Shown piece by piece: positions 24,891 through 34,425 of a stretch of 43,863 nt of DNA. Made by a program: the position numbers and the translations under genes. Source of the stretch: JAADGZ01 sp964596835 (GTDB taxonomy: Bacteria > Pseudomonadota > Gammaproteobacteria > UBA6429 > Thiohalophilaceae); assembly GCA_964596835.1 (NCBI GenBank), contig CAZQVV010000008.1, positions 1 through 43,863 of the forward strand, given 5' to 3'. Each line of letters starts with the position of its first letter. Position 1 is the first letter of the stretch. The notes under the pieces were generated by a model, which was given only the letters and a program-made list of their open reading frames with translations, had not been told where the DNA came from and made no database searches.

Positions 24891-26693
24891 CTAATGCCCT
24901 TTATAAAAATCGGTGATGGCGTCCTGATAGTGTTCTTCGATGTGCTGACGTTTGGTTTTCATGGTCGGGGTTGTCAGGCCGTTTTCTATGTTCCAGGGTT
25001 CCAGTGTCGCCTTGATCGCATATAGCCGGGCATAGCCGGGAAAAGGGGTAAGTTTTGTACCGATACGTTCCAGCAGCGCCTTATGGATGTTTTCATCATC
25101 CAGACTGCGTTGCGTGTTCGGATCCAGCCCAAGGCTGGTTGCTAACGGTGTCCACCGGTCTTTATTTAAAACCACGATGGCGGAGAGAAAGGGCCGGCCT
25201 TCGCCGATGATTATGACCTGTTCGAACAGCGGATCGGTGCTGATGGCCAGTTCCATATCAGCGGGAGGGATCTTTTCGCCATTGGATAGCACGATGATGT
25301 CTTTAAGGCGGCCGGTAATATAGATATGTCCTTCGCGGATTTCGGCTACGTCACCGGTATGCAGCCAGCCGTCCTCATCGATCACCTCGCGGGTAGCGGC
25401 CTCGTTGTTATAATAGCCCAGCATCACACCGGGACTGCGCACCAGCAACTCACCGTTATCGCCAATGCGGACTTCCACTTCCGGCAGGGGCTGACCGACG
25501 CTAAACGGATCGTTATCGTCCAGACGGTTGCTGGAAACCACGGGACTGAGTTCGGTCATGCCATAGCCCTGGGTGATGGTGATGCCGAGGCCGATGAAAG
25601 TGCGGGCAATATCGTTAGACAAAGGCGCGCCGCCGCTGACCGCCAGACGCAGGCGTCCGCCCAGTTTGGCGCGGATTTTTTTTGCCACCAGGGCATCCAG
25701 CAGGGGCCAGAGCAGTTGTGTGGCAGACCAGTGTGCCCGACCCTGTGAAATTAGAAACCGCTGCCAGCCCACCGCGACGGTTTTCTCGAACAGTTGGCGG
25801 GCGAAGGCGGGCTTTTCGGCCAGTTGCAATTGAATCTTGTTATAGACCCGCTCAAAGATCCGCGGCACGGTCACCAGAATGGTAGGACGAATGATCTGCA
25901 TGTCTTCGGCCAGTTGTTCGATAGCGCGGGAAAAGGACACGCCGGCGCCCACCAGCATGGGCATGTAATAGCCTGCGGTGCGCTCGAACATGTGTGACAG
26001 GGGCAGAAAAGAGAGAAACATATCATCGATATAGAAATGATCACAACGTTGAGCGCTGTCGGCATTCCAGAGAATATTGGCATGACTGAGCATGACGCCC
26101 TTGGGATTGCCGGTGGTGCCGGAGGTGTAGACGATCGAGGCCAGGGTATCATCGGGCACTTCCAGTCTTTTCAGTGCCGCGCCCTTTGCGGGTAGCCAGT
26201 CGCTAATATTTTTCAGACGGGTATCGTGTGCGCGGCCGATGGGCGTCAGGGTGATGATGCGCTGCACGTCCTGCATGCTGTTATAGGTGTCGCACAGGCA
26301 CTGCCAGTGCTCTTCGTTTTCGATCAGGATCAGCTTGATCCCGGCGTTTTGCAGGATATAGCCGATATTATCGGGCCGGTCATTGGCGTACAGCGGCACC
26401 AGCACCAGTTGCAGGGACAGGGCCGCCTGTTCGAACATGATCCATTTGGGGCAGTTACGCGCCATTACCGCGACCCGAGTTCCTGCCTGTAAATTTTCGG
26501 CTGCCAGTGCGGCTTTCCACCGACCAACGTGCTCCGCCACCTGCCGCCAGTTCAGATCCTCCCACTGGCTTTTTTCGCCGTCAAAACAGCGATAGGCCAG
26601 CGCGGTGGGACTGCGCTGCACCCGTTCCAGCAGCAGGTTGTGCAGGTTGCCGACCGTGTCGGGTGAAATAATGTCCTGGCGTGAATCAGGCAT
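24891..26693 (-). CDS. AMP-forming long-chain acyl-CoA synthetase
   Basis: A 600-residue ANL-superfamily enzyme. The P-loop motif is YTSGTTGNPKGVMLSH; the A5 region is ITQGYGMTELSP, with WLHTGDVAEI and the hinge ITGRLKDIIVLSNGEKIPP after it. It activates a fatty acid to acyl-CoA via an acyl-AMP intermediate, feeding the beta-oxidation enzymes encoded upstream in the same operon. The build is the FAA1-like form rather than classical E. coli FadD. I place the start at 26693, where the ATG overlaps the end of fadJ by 8 bp; the longer frame only shadows fadJ. It is the last gene of the operon. Confidence 0.92.
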   Translation of the reverse strand: MPDSRQDIISPDTVGNLHNLLLERVQRSPTALAYRCFDGEKSQWEDLNWRQVAEHVGRWKAALAAENLQAGTRVAVMARNCPKWIMFEQAALSLQLVLVPLYANDRPDNIGYILQNAGIKLILIENEEHWQCLCDTYNSMQDVQRIITLTPIGRAHDTRLKNISDWLPAKGAALKRLEVPDDTLASIVYTSGTTGNPKGVMLSHANILWNADSAQRCDHFYIDDMFLSFLPLSHMFERTAGYYMPMLVGAGVSFSRAIEQLAEDMQIIRPTILVTVPRIFERVYNKIQLQLAEKPAFARQLFEKTVAVGWQRFLISQGRAHWSATQLLWPLLDALVAKKIRAKLGGRLRLAVSGGAPLSNDIARTFIGLGITITQGYGMTELSPVVSSNRLDDNDPFSVGQPLPEVEVRIGDNGELLVRSPGVMLGYYNNEAATREVIDEDGWLHTGDVAEIREGHIYITGRLKDIIVLSNGEKIPPADMELAISTDPLFEQVIIIGEGRPFLSAIVVLNKDRWTPLATSLGLDPNTQRSLDDENIHKALLERIGTKLTPFPGYARLYAIKATLEPWNIENGLTTPTMKTKRQHIEEHYQDAITDFYKGH

Positions 26694-28764
26694 TGCCCTC
26701 TTCCTGTTCAAGCCACGGTTGCCAACCGGCATCGGGGGCGAAGCGCTGACCATAGCGTTGCTGCAACTGTTCCAGCATTTTATGCACCTGTTGCGCGCCA
26801 CGATCCTGCAGATAGTGCATGGGGCCGCCGCGGAAGGGGGCAAAGCCGGTGCCGAAGATGATACCGGCATCGGCCAGATCCGCTGTTTCCACGACGCCGT
26901 CCCGCAGGCAGGCAATCACCTCGTTCACCATGCGCAGGATCAGGCGTTCCTGAAGATCAACGGGCGGGATGTAATCCTTGTTTGCCGCAGTCTTGATCGG
27001 CGTGCCTTTTTTAAAGCTGTAAAAACCCTGGCCGGTTTTTTTCCCCAGTTGGCCACGATCCACCAGGGTTCTGAGCCGTTCGGGTACGCTGATGTCCATG
27101 TTCTGCGAAAGAATGTCCGCGACTTTCAGGCAAATATCCAGACCGACCGTGTCGGCCAGCTCAATCGGTCCCATGGGCATGCCAAAGTTAACTGCCTCGT
27201 CATCGATGACTTTCAGCGGCACGCCTTCTTCGGCCAGGATCACGGCTTCAATCAGGTAAGGCATGAGTACGCGATTGACCAGAAAACCGGGGCTGCTGGT
27301 GACCGGCAGGGGCAGGCGGCTGATGGATTTGGCGAAGGCGCTGGCGCGCTGCACATTTTCCTCACTGCTGTTTTTACCGCGCACGATTTCGATCAGCGGC
27401 ATTTTGGCGACCGGATTGAAAAAGTGCAGGCCCACCAGCCGTTCCGGTTTTTTCAGCACCTCGGCCAGCGCCTCCAGCGGGATGCTGGAGGTGTTGGTGC
27501 AAAGCAGGGCATCCGCTTTCATCCGGGGTTCGATCTCGCGGAAAAGTTGTTGTTTAACCTCGGCATCTTCAAAAATGGCTTCGATCACTACATCCGCGCG
27601 CGCCAGCGCATGGCCGGGCAGATCCGGCATCAATCTGTCCAGGGTAGTTGAAATCAGGCGGGGTTTTTTCAGTCGCTTCCGGTAAAGGCCAAAGGCGCGC
27701 CGGATAACCCGCCCCAGAGTCTCATGCTCACGATCCTGAATACTGACCTGATAGCCCTGCAGGGCGCACCAGGCGGCAATGTCGCCGCCCATGACACCGC
27801 CACCGATGACATGGACGTATTTTGGTTTGCTCTCCTGCTCCCGCTCTCCTTTTCGTCCCCGTTCCTTGAGTGTTTCCTGAAGCTCAAAGACCCGGATCAG
27901 ATTCTGGGCGGTTTTGCCCACCAGTAGGTTCGCTACCGAGACGGCTTCCTCGCGCAGCATCTGCTCACGATCATCGGCATAGTGCCGCCAGAGATCGATC
28001 AGCGCATAGGGAGCCGGGTAATGCGCGCGCGCGGCTTTTTTGGCCACGGTTCTGAGCATGTATTTTGCAATCCACGGCCGCAGCAGGCGGTGGTTCAGGA
28101 GCTTCAGCCACCAGGGCAGGGGTGCCTGTTTGGGAGGGTTGCGCAAAATGCTGCGCGCGGCATTGAGCAGGTGACGCTGAGGGACCGCATAATGCACCAG
28201 ACGCATTTTTTTCGCTGCCCGGGCCGAGAAGCTGCGGCCAGTGAGCATGATATTCAGAGCGGTGAGGGGACCGGCGGCTTCCAGCGCTCGCACGGTGCCG
28301 CCGAAGCCGGGGTGAATACCGAGGCGTACTTCGGGCAGACCGAGACGGGTTTCGGGGCTATCTTCGGCGATGCGATAGCGGCAGGCCAGCGCCAGCTCCA
28401 TGCCGCCGCCGAGACAGTAACCGTGAATCAGTGCGATGCTCGGACAGGTGAGCGTTTCAAGCAAGTTGAAAATGCGCTGCCCGCGCTGAATGGCTTCCAG
28501 TGCCGCAGGCTGAGATTCAAAATGGGTGAATTCCCTGATATCGGCACCGGCGATGAAGCCGTTTTTTTTGGCCGAGCAGATGACCAGTCCGTGGGGGGGC
28601 TGGCGATGCAGATGATTGAGTGCGTCTTCCAGTTCCATCAACACGGCTTTGGAGAGGGTGTTGGTAGAGCTATCGGCTTTATCCAGATGCAGCCAGACTA
28701 CGTTTTCCTCGTCCTGCTCAAGCCGCCAGTGCTGGTATGTTTTATCGGTGATTTCTGTGTCCAT
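26686..28764 (-). CDS. fadJ: Fatty-acid oxidation multifunctional enzyme (enoyl-CoA hydratase / 3-hydroxyacyl-CoA dehydrogenase)
   Basis: A 692-residue fusion. The N-terminal crotonase domain (about residues 1-200) has the oxyanion-hole region GFIAGADIREF and both catalytic Glu contexts, GYCLGGGMELALAC and LGLPEVRLGIHPGFGG. A linker leads to the NAD-binding dehydrogenase domain (from about residue 312, GGGVMGGDIAAWCALQGY), with HFFNPVAKMPLIEIV carrying the catalytic His and MGPIELADTVGLD in the C-terminal part. It catalyses the second and third steps of the beta-oxidation cycle. It forms a complex with the thiolase encoded just upstream, although a copy of repeat R1 separates the two genes. 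FadB versus FadJ naming is by analogy. Confidence 0.93.
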   Translation of the reverse strand: MDTEITDKTYQHWRLEQDEENVVWLHLDKADSSTNTLSKAVLMELEDALNHLHRQPPHGLVICSAKKNGFIAGADIREFTHFESQPAALEAIQRGQRIFNLLETLTCPSIALIHGYCLGGGMELALACRYRIAEDSPETRLGLPEVRLGIHPGFGGTVRALEAAGPLTALNIMLTGRSFSARAAKKMRLVHYAVPQRHLLNAARSILRNPPKQAPLPWWLKLLNHRLLRPWIAKYMLRTVAKKAARAHYPAPYALIDLWRHYADDREQMLREEAVSVANLLVGKTAQNLIRVFELQETLKERGRKGEREQESKPKYVHVIGGGVMGGDIAAWCALQGYQVSIQDREHETLGRVIRRAFGLYRKRLKKPRLISTTLDRLMPDLPGHALARADVVIEAIFEDAEVKQQLFREIEPRMKADALLCTNTSSIPLEALAEVLKKPERLVGLHFFNPVAKMPLIEIVRGKNSSEENVQRASAFAKSISRLPLPVTSSPGFLVNRVLMPYLIEAVILAEEGVPLKVIDDEAVNFGMPMGPIELADTVGLDICLKVADILSQNMDISVPERLRTLVDRGQLGKKTGQGFYSFKKGTPIKTAANKDYIPPVDLQERLILRMVNEVIACLRDGVVETADLADAGIIFGTGFAPFRGGPMHYLQDRGAQQVHKMLEQLQQRYGQRFAPDAGWQPWLEQEEGNA

Positions 28765-28778
28765 TGCTTAAACCTTTT

Positions 28779-28911
28779 CAATCTCTTTGGGTGTCATTCC
28801 CCGCTGCTCGCAGTGAAAAACAGTAGGATGGGTAGAGCGAAGCACGAAGTCCAGTAGGGAAACCCATCAGTACGCTACAGATTAATACCTCGCTGTTTGG
28901 CTGCGGGGTAG
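28779..28911 (+). repeat. R1 element, copy c, inside the beta-oxidation operon
   Basis: Full-length R1 with all three hairpins occupies almost the whole 150-bp gap between the thiolase (stop at 28915) and fadJ (start at 28764). It lies antisense to the operon, so its hairpins are part of the polycistronic mRNA. Confidence 0.85.
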
Positions 28912-28914
28912 TCT

Positions 28915-30261
28915 TCAGGCCCGTTCGATTAACATAGCGCCGCCCTGGCCGCCACCGATGCACAGAGACGCCACGCCGCGTGTTGCCTGTTTGCGTTCCA
29001 GCACCGAAAGCAGGTGCAGCACGATGCGCGCACCGCTGGCGCCGACCGGATGCCCCAGGCTGACGCCACCGCCGTCGATGTTCAAACGTTCTTCATCGAT
29101 ACTGCCAGGCGGCGTTTTTAAGCCCAGCTCTTCTTTGCAGTAATCCCCGTCTTCCCAGGCGCGCAGACAAGCGATCACCTGGGCGGCAAAGGCCTCATTG
29201 ATCTCCCAATAGTCGATATCTTCAAGTTTCAGGCGCTTCTTTTTGAGCATCGGCGTGATCGCATGCACCGGTCCCAGTCCCATTTGCGCGGGTTCCAGTC
29301 CCGCCCAGTGGCAGTCCTTGATTTCACCACGGATCGTTAAGCCGTGTTCTTTGACTGCGGTCTGACTGGCCAGAACCAGCATCGCCGCGCCATCGGTGAT
29401 CTGGGCGCTGTTGCCGGCGGTCACCGCGCCGAAAGACCGGTCGAAGACCGGGCGTAGTTTGGCCAGTTTTTCGACTGAAGAATCGGCGCGCAGGCCGTCA
29501 TCCTGGCTATAGATCTTGCCGCGGGTATCGTAGAGCGTTTCAATTTCAGACAGATGCCCCTGTTCCACGGCCTGAGCCAGCCGTTGGTGGCTTCGTACGG
29601 CATAGGTATCCATTTCCTCACGGCTGATGTTGAAACGATACGCCAGGTTTTCGGCCGTCTGGCCCATGGACAGCCCGACGACCGGATCGGTCAGGCCACG
29701 CAACAGGCCGATAATGGGTTTGAAATATGCCGGGCGCAACCGACCCAGTGTTTTCAGTCGCAGGGGCAATGTTTTAGCCGTCGCCCAGGCACCCAGCCAG
29801 GCGACCATGGCGGTGCCCAGCAGCACCGGCGCATGGCTCATGGCTTCCACGCCACCAGCCAGCACCAGATCGGCCTGGCCGTTGCGAATATTTCGGGCCG
29901 CGCAGTCCAGCGCCTGCATGCCCGAGGCGCAGTTGCGCTGTACGGTCCAGCCGGGAACCCGCTTGCCACAGCCCAGACGCAGAGCGATGACCCGGCCGAT
30001 ATTGACTTCATCGGGGCCGGGCATGACGCAGCCCATGATGACTTCATCGAAGGCATCCGGCTCGAAAGGCTGGCGCGCCAGCAACGGACGGCCACAGCCG
30101 ATGGCCAGTTCGGCGGCATGGAAGGGGCCGGGTTTGTTGCGCGCTTTTAACTGTGGCGTGCGGCTGCCATCAACGATGTACACCGCACGGCCATTGCTTG
30201 CGCTACGTTTGCGTGGAACCGTTTCTTTCTTTGTCGTGCTGTTGTTGTCTGTGTCGGCCAT
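28915..30261 (-). CDS. fadI: Acetyl-CoA acyltransferase (beta-ketothiolase)
   Basis: A 448-residue thiolase. The N-terminal nucleophile is in RNCASGMQALDCA, the active-site His is in SLGHPVGASGARIV, and the second Cys is in SLCIGGGQGGAMLIE. It cleaves 3-ketoacyl-CoA to acetyl-CoA and a shortened acyl-CoA. The first 25 residues are a Ser/Thr/Lys-rich tail before AVYIVDGSRTPQ, longer than in FadA. The size and loops fit the FadI/trifunctional-type thiolases. It follows fadE by 17 bp in the same operon. Confidence 0.93.
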   Translation of the reverse strand: MADTDNNSTTKKETVPRKRSASNGRAVYIVDGSRTPQLKARNKPGPFHAAELAIGCGRPLLARQPFEPDAFDEVIMGCVMPGPDEVNIGRVIALRLGCGKRVPGWTVQRNCASGMQALDCAARNIRNGQADLVLAGGVEAMSHAPVLLGTAMVAWLGAWATAKTLPLRLKTLGRLRPAYFKPIIGLLRGLTDPVVGLSMGQTAENLAYRFNISREEMDTYAVRSHQRLAQAVEQGHLSEIETLYDTRGKIYSQDDGLRADSSVEKLAKLRPVFDRSFGAVTAGNSAQITDGAAMLVLASQTAVKEHGLTIRGEIKDCHWAGLEPAQMGLGPVHAITPMLKKKRLKLEDIDYWEINEAFAAQVIACLRAWEDGDYCKEELGLKTPPGSIDEERLNIDGGGVSLGHPVGASGARIVLHLLSVLERKQATRGVASLCIGGGQGGAMLIERA

Positions 30262-30278
30262 GTCGGTTTCCTGTTCTC

Positions 30279-32537
30279 TCAGTTAACGGGCGGGTTCGGA
30301 AAATCATCTACCCGGATGACCTGTGTGCGTGCGGCATCGGCGGTACGGATAAGCTCGGCATCCTGTGCGGTGATAATACCGTTTTCAATGCCGACTTCAA
30401 GCAGGCCTTCAAGACCGCGATGATCCGCTTTGTAATCCTGTAGTCCCTGACGCAGTTTGCGTTCGGCATGATCGGCCCGGATGACTTTTTCCAATGCGTC
30501 CTCCAGTTGGGCGATGGCTTCATCCGGGGCACTGGGAATATAAATGCCCTCGGTGAGACGGTCACGGGAGGTGGAGGGAATCAGTAACTGCTCGGCCACC
30601 CGGTGGCCGAGTTGGTCAGCGGGAGGGGAGAAGTGCCGTCCCAATGGGAAGACCATCCAGCGCAGGACAAAGGCAAGCGGGCGGTTGGGAAAGTTTTGCA
30701 GCAGGCCATCGATGGCCTGCTGAATTTCTGACAGGCAATGTTGACAGGTCCAGTGCAGCAGAGCCTGATCCGATTTGGGCCGGCCCTGATCTTCGAAGCG
30801 TTTGAGTACGGCCGAGGCCAGATACAGGTGGCTGAGGATATCACCCAGTCGGGCCGACAGGCTTTCCCTGCGTTTCAGCGTGCCGCCGAGGCTCATCAGG
30901 GCAGCATCAGTGAGCAGGGCAAAGGCGGCGCTCATACGAGTAAGGTGCCGATAGTAACGCCGGCCTGGGCTGGAAGCCTGGACGAAAACGAACAGCGAAC
31001 TGGTCAGGCCATGGAACAGGGTGCGCAGGCTGTTCATTATCACGAAGCGTATGTGGCCGAACAAGGCGCGATCAAATTTCTCCAGCGACAGCTCCGGGTC
31101 CGCCTCGCCCAGGGCTTCCAGTTCTTTGAACACATAGGGGTGGCTGCGAATCGCACCCTGGCCAAAGATGATCATACTGCGGGTGAGGATGTTGGCGCCT
31201 TCCACTGTGATACTGATGGGCACGCTCTGGTAGGCGCGGCCCATGATATTGTGCGGACCCAGACAGATACCCGCCCCGCCCAGTATATCCATGGCGTCGT
31301 TGACCACCTTACGCATGCGTTCGGTCAGGTGGTATTTAACGATGGCCGAGATCACCGATGGTTTCTCACCTCGATCCAGGGCTGTAGCGGTGAGGGTGCG
31401 GGCCGCATCCATCATATAGGTATACGCGCCGATCCGCGCCAGTGCTTCTTCGACACCTTCAAAACGCCCGATGGGCAGTTTGAACTGGGTGCGAATACGC
31501 GCATAGGCGCCGACACTGCGCGCCGCCAGCTTGCCCGCGCCGGTACTGAGTGCGGGCAGGGAAATGCCACGGCCATCAGCCAGACATTCCATCAGCATGC
31601 GCCAGCCCTGGCCGATACGTTCCTGCCCACCGATGATCCAGTCGAGCGGCACGAACACATTCTCACCGCTGTTGGGGCCGGTCATGAAGGCGATATTGAG
31701 CGGGTTATGACGGCGGCCGATATTCACACCTGGAGTATCTGTGGGGATCAGCGCCAGGGTAATGCCAAGATTCGTTTCTTTTCCCAGGAGCTGATCAGGA
31801 TCGTAGAGTTTGAAGGCCAGCCCCAGCAGGGTGGCCACCGGTCCCAGGGTGATATAACGTTTTTCCCAGGTCAGGCGCATGCCGAGCACGTCTTTCTGGT
31901 CCTGAAAATCCTGCCGGCAGACGATGCCGTAATCGGGGATGGCGCCAGCGTCACTCCCGGCATGGGGGTTGGTGAGGGCGAAGCAGGGAACGTCCTCACC
32001 GGCCGCCAGGCGTGGCAGATAATGCTTCTTTTGTTCTTCGGTGCCATATTCCAACAGCAATTTAGCCGGTCCCAGCGAGTTGGGCACCATGACCGAGACT
32101 GCGGCGGTAATGCTGCGAGTGGCGATTTTCATGACGATAGCGGAGTGGGCGAGGGCGGAATAGTCCAGCCCGCCGTAAGACTTGGGGATAATCAGGCTGA
32201 AGAAGCCGTGGGTTTTAATAAATGCCCAGGCTTCGGGCGGCAGATCTCCCCGCTCGGCGGTGATCTCCCAGTCATGGAGCAGGGCGCAGAGTTCATCCAC
32301 CGGGCCGTCGAGAAAGGCCTGCTCCTCGGCGCTGAGTTGCGGTGTGGGCAGTTGGCGCAGTTTTTTCCATTTTGGCCGACCACTGAACAGTTCGCCATCC
32401 CACCAGACCGAGCCGGCATTCAATGCTTCACGTTCGGTTTGCGACATGCGCGGCGTAATACGACGGAATACCTTTAACAGGGGCTCGGAAATCCAGCGCA
32501 GACGCCAGTTGCGTCGGTGTTCGACGTGCGGGTTCAT
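30279..32537 (-). CDS. fadE: Acyl-CoA dehydrogenase, FadE type
   Basis: A 752-residue flavoprotein of the long FadE class (E. coli FadE is 814). The acyl-CoA dehydrogenase core lies between about residues 80 and 480: FFSLIIPKSYGGLDYS, CFALTNPHAGSDAGAIPDYG, and the C-terminal helical domain with MDILGGAGICLGPHNIMGRAY. A FadE-specific C-terminal extension of about 270 residues follows. It performs the first oxidation of acyl-CoA and passes electrons to the quinone pool through electron-transfer flavoprotein. The start overlaps the end of the preceding YiiX-type gene by 4 bp, and the operon continues into fadI. Confidence 0.93.
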   Translation of the reverse strand: MNPHVEHRRNWRLRWISEPLLKVFRRITPRMSQTEREALNAGSVWWDGELFSGRPKWKKLRQLPTPQLSAEEQAFLDGPVDELCALLHDWEITAERGDLPPEAWAFIKTHGFFSLIIPKSYGGLDYSALAHSAIVMKIATRSITAAVSVMVPNSLGPAKLLLEYGTEEQKKHYLPRLAAGEDVPCFALTNPHAGSDAGAIPDYGIVCRQDFQDQKDVLGMRLTWEKRYITLGPVATLLGLAFKLYDPDQLLGKETNLGITLALIPTDTPGVNIGRRHNPLNIAFMTGPNSGENVFVPLDWIIGGQERIGQGWRMLMECLADGRGISLPALSTGAGKLAARSVGAYARIRTQFKLPIGRFEGVEEALARIGAYTYMMDAARTLTATALDRGEKPSVISAIVKYHLTERMRKVVNDAMDILGGAGICLGPHNIMGRAYQSVPISITVEGANILTRSMIIFGQGAIRSHPYVFKELEALGEADPELSLEKFDRALFGHIRFVIMNSLRTLFHGLTSSLFVFVQASSPGRRYYRHLTRMSAAFALLTDAALMSLGGTLKRRESLSARLGDILSHLYLASAVLKRFEDQGRPKSDQALLHWTCQHCLSEIQQAIDGLLQNFPNRPLAFVLRWMVFPLGRHFSPPADQLGHRVAEQLLIPSTSRDRLTEGIYIPSAPDEAIAQLEDALEKVIRADHAERKLRQGLQDYKADHRGLEGLLEVGIENGIITAQDAELIRTADAARTQVIRVDDFPNPPVN

Positions 32538-33472
32538 GGATTTTCTCCTTGCGAATTGGCCGAGGGTGCCGCCATGGTGCCGGGCGGCTGCGGTTTGTCG
32601 GTTGAGGATTCAGCACGGTCTGTGGCATCGTCAATCGTGGGGAGTGTGCTGTAACAGTCATCCGGGTTATTGCAATACAGATCCGAACCCGCCCAGGGCA
32701 GATGACGGTAGAGGGATAGATCGTCGAGATTGAAAAAAGGGTATTTAACAATGTCGAAATAGGGGGAAAAATCAAAATCCCGTGGCGTCATCAGACGTGG
32801 ATTGCGTTGGTATAAATGGATCTTGTTGTCCGGGGTTTTCCCGGCAAAGGGCAGGATGGGAAAACGCACCGCCTGGAAGGCCGCGCCGATCATGCTGGAA
32901 CACACGGTGCGGGTCTGGAGACCGGCATTGTGTGAAAATAGACTGGAATGCCAGCGTCGAGGGATGAAACCGTAGGGCAACATGAAGCGTGCCAGATCTA
33001 GTAATTGGCGAATGTCGTAATCGTTGCCAAGCCGGTCAATAGCGTAGCGGATCACCTTGCGGGTATCCTCGATCGATAGCCCTTTGGGGCGACAGATGCG
33101 CAAATGTTCCTGGCTGTATTTTTCCAGCGGGTAAATCACCGTGCCTTCACCAAGCAGGGCTTCGATAATGTAGGGCTTGTCCATTTCGAGCCGATATTCG
33201 CTGATCAACTTGTTCTGCAAGGGTCTGTCCCCGAGTTCGTAGAGACGACCGATGTAAAGGGCGGAATGGGTCCAGGGACTCTGGGTAATGAGTTTGATGA
33301 CGTCCGAGACACGGCTGCGGCCATTGATCAGAATGACATCACCGGGACGGATTTCATAACACAAACGCTCGAAACTGGACAAGGGCGCAAGGCTGTAATC
33401 AGGACTGGATTCCTGATTCAACCAGCGGATGAGTCCACTCAGCAAACGTTTTCTGATGCCAATGGCTTCCAT
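32534..33472 (-). CDS. YiiX/C92-like (permuted NlpC/P60) putative cysteine hydrolase
   Basis: About 312 residues. The middle part has the permuted papain-like pattern: LCYEIRPGDVILINGRSRVSD, then TQSPWTHSALYIG with the candidate catalytic His, and later TRTVCSSMIGAAFQ with the candidate Cys. This resembles the YiiX/YebB lipid- or peptide-directed hydrolases. The C-terminus (DRAESSTDKPQPPG and on) is low-complexity. No signal peptide is evident with the ATG at 33472, which has AAAGGA just upstream; the long frame further upstream runs into repeat R1 and is not credible. It is first in the beta-oxidation operon, coupled to fadE, which suggests that it acts on acylated molecules. This role is inference. 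Confidence 0.72.
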   Translation of the reverse strand: MEAIGIRKRLLSGLIRWLNQESSPDYSLAPLSSFERLCYEIRPGDVILINGRSRVSDVIKLITQSPWTHSALYIGRLYELGDRPLQNKLISEYRLEMDKPYIIEALLGEGTVIYPLEKYSQEHLRICRPKGLSIEDTRKVIRYAIDRLGNDYDIRQLLDLARFMLPYGFIPRRWHSSLFSHNAGLQTRTVCSSMIGAAFQAVRFPILPFAGKTPDNKIHLYQRNPRLMTPRDFDFSPYFDIVKYPFFNLDDLSLYRHLPWAGSDLYCNNPDDCYSTLPTIDDATDRAESSTDKPQPPGTMAAPSANSQGENP

Positions 33473-33649
33473 GGATCCTTTCTTTATCCTGATTAGTTTA
33501 AGGTGCTTGCCATATCTGTCGGCAAAACGGCAGGTTGTTTTAATTCTAGTAGAAAAATCAAGCGGAAACGGCGGATATATGAAGAAAAATGGAAGAAGTA
33601 CACAGGGGTAAAAATTCGGCACAAAGATACCGAGAAGGCAAAGGGCCTG

Positions 33650-33748
33650 ATCTCCGTTGCTTGCAACGAAAAACAGTAGGTTGGGCTGAATGAAATGAAG
33701 CCCCACAACTTAATACCCCGTCAGCTTGCAGCGGGATAGTTTATTTAG
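33650..33748 (+). repeat. R1 element, copy d (internally deleted)
   Basis: Keeps hairpin 1 (CCGTTGCTTGCAACG) and hairpin 3 (CCCCGTCAGCTTGCAGCGGG), but the middle hairpin is replaced by a shorter one (GGTTGGGCTGAATGAAATGA then AGCCCC). It abuts R2 copy d. Confidence 0.7.
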
Positions 33749-33750
33749 AT

Positions 33751-33935
33751 CTGACGTATCTCCACGAAATAGTGTTTAAAATTCATAAAGATAAAAGCAT
33801 AGTCCGCAAATGAACGCCAATGTTTGATTGTTTATACGTCTTTGGTAGTCACCCATACCGCAATGAATATTTTCGCGTTTATTTTCGGGCAGATAAGGTT
33901 TTGATTTTTAGAAAATTTTCGCGGGGATACCTCAG
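33751..33935. repeat. R2 MITE-like element, copy d, with both termini
   Basis: The left end CTGACGTATCTCCACGAAAT and the right end ATTTTCGCGGGGATACCTCAG are inverted copies of the same R2 terminus. The centre is diverged. With R1 copy d it accounts for most of the 492-bp gap upstream of the YiiX-type gene. Confidence 0.65.
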
Positions 33936-33964
33936 TATTTAGATATCACATTTTAGCCGCTTCC

Positions 33965-34258
33965 TTACTCTACATCAGCAAGCGGATCCGACCAGTTGTC
34001 TGGATGTTTGGGATTGTCGGTATCTCCCATGTCATCCTCCAGGAGGTCATCGAACGGTCCTGACCAATCTTCCGGCTCAGCCATGGGTTCGAGATGGAGT
34101 TCACGCCATGTATCGAAATCCAGCTCTTCAATATCACTTTCAAAATATTGAATTTCAATGGTCTGGCTGTCCTCATCTGTCGCGACAATTTTAAAAATGC
34201 GGTTTTCTTCACGATTACGAAACCAGTCATTGATAGTGGGCTCATAATGTTTTTGCAT
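33965..34258 (-). CDS. Small acidic protein, DUF6763-like
   Basis: A 97-residue, strongly acidic protein. The N-terminal half has the pattern INDWFRNREENRIFKIVATD followed by IEIQYFESDIEELDFDTW, which I recognise as a small gammaproteobacterial family of unknown function (DUF6763-like). The C-terminus is rich in Asp, Glu, Pro and Trp (EPEDWSGPFDDLLEDDMGD). It has no signal peptide or membrane segment. Often found as a single gene; here it stands between trxB and repeats. Function unknown. Confidence 0.7.
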   Translation of the reverse strand: MQKHYEPTINDWFRNREENRIFKIVATDEDSQTIEIQYFESDIEELDFDTWRELHLEPMAEPEDWSGPFDDLLEDDMGDTDNPKHPDNWSDPLADVE

Positions 34259-34425
34259 GAGACGACCCCCTCGAATTAAATAAAACGGCCTAATCTACCC
34301 GGAAATGTCGAATTCCTTATTTAAGCATAGGCGCGTTTTTCAGTACCGGGTAATGATGTATATCAATTAACCGTTTATATTACAAATCCCGGCGGCAGGC
34401 AGAGTCTCTGTGGTTGTCCCTGTTT

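Noticed and set aside
26605..27651. 348-residue plus-strand open frame opposite fadJ
   Set aside because: An antisense shadow; high-GC third positions in fadJ keep the opposite frame open.
30738..32477. 579-residue plus-strand open frame opposite fadE
   Set aside because: It is the antisense shadow of a clear fadE gene and shows no family motif of its own.
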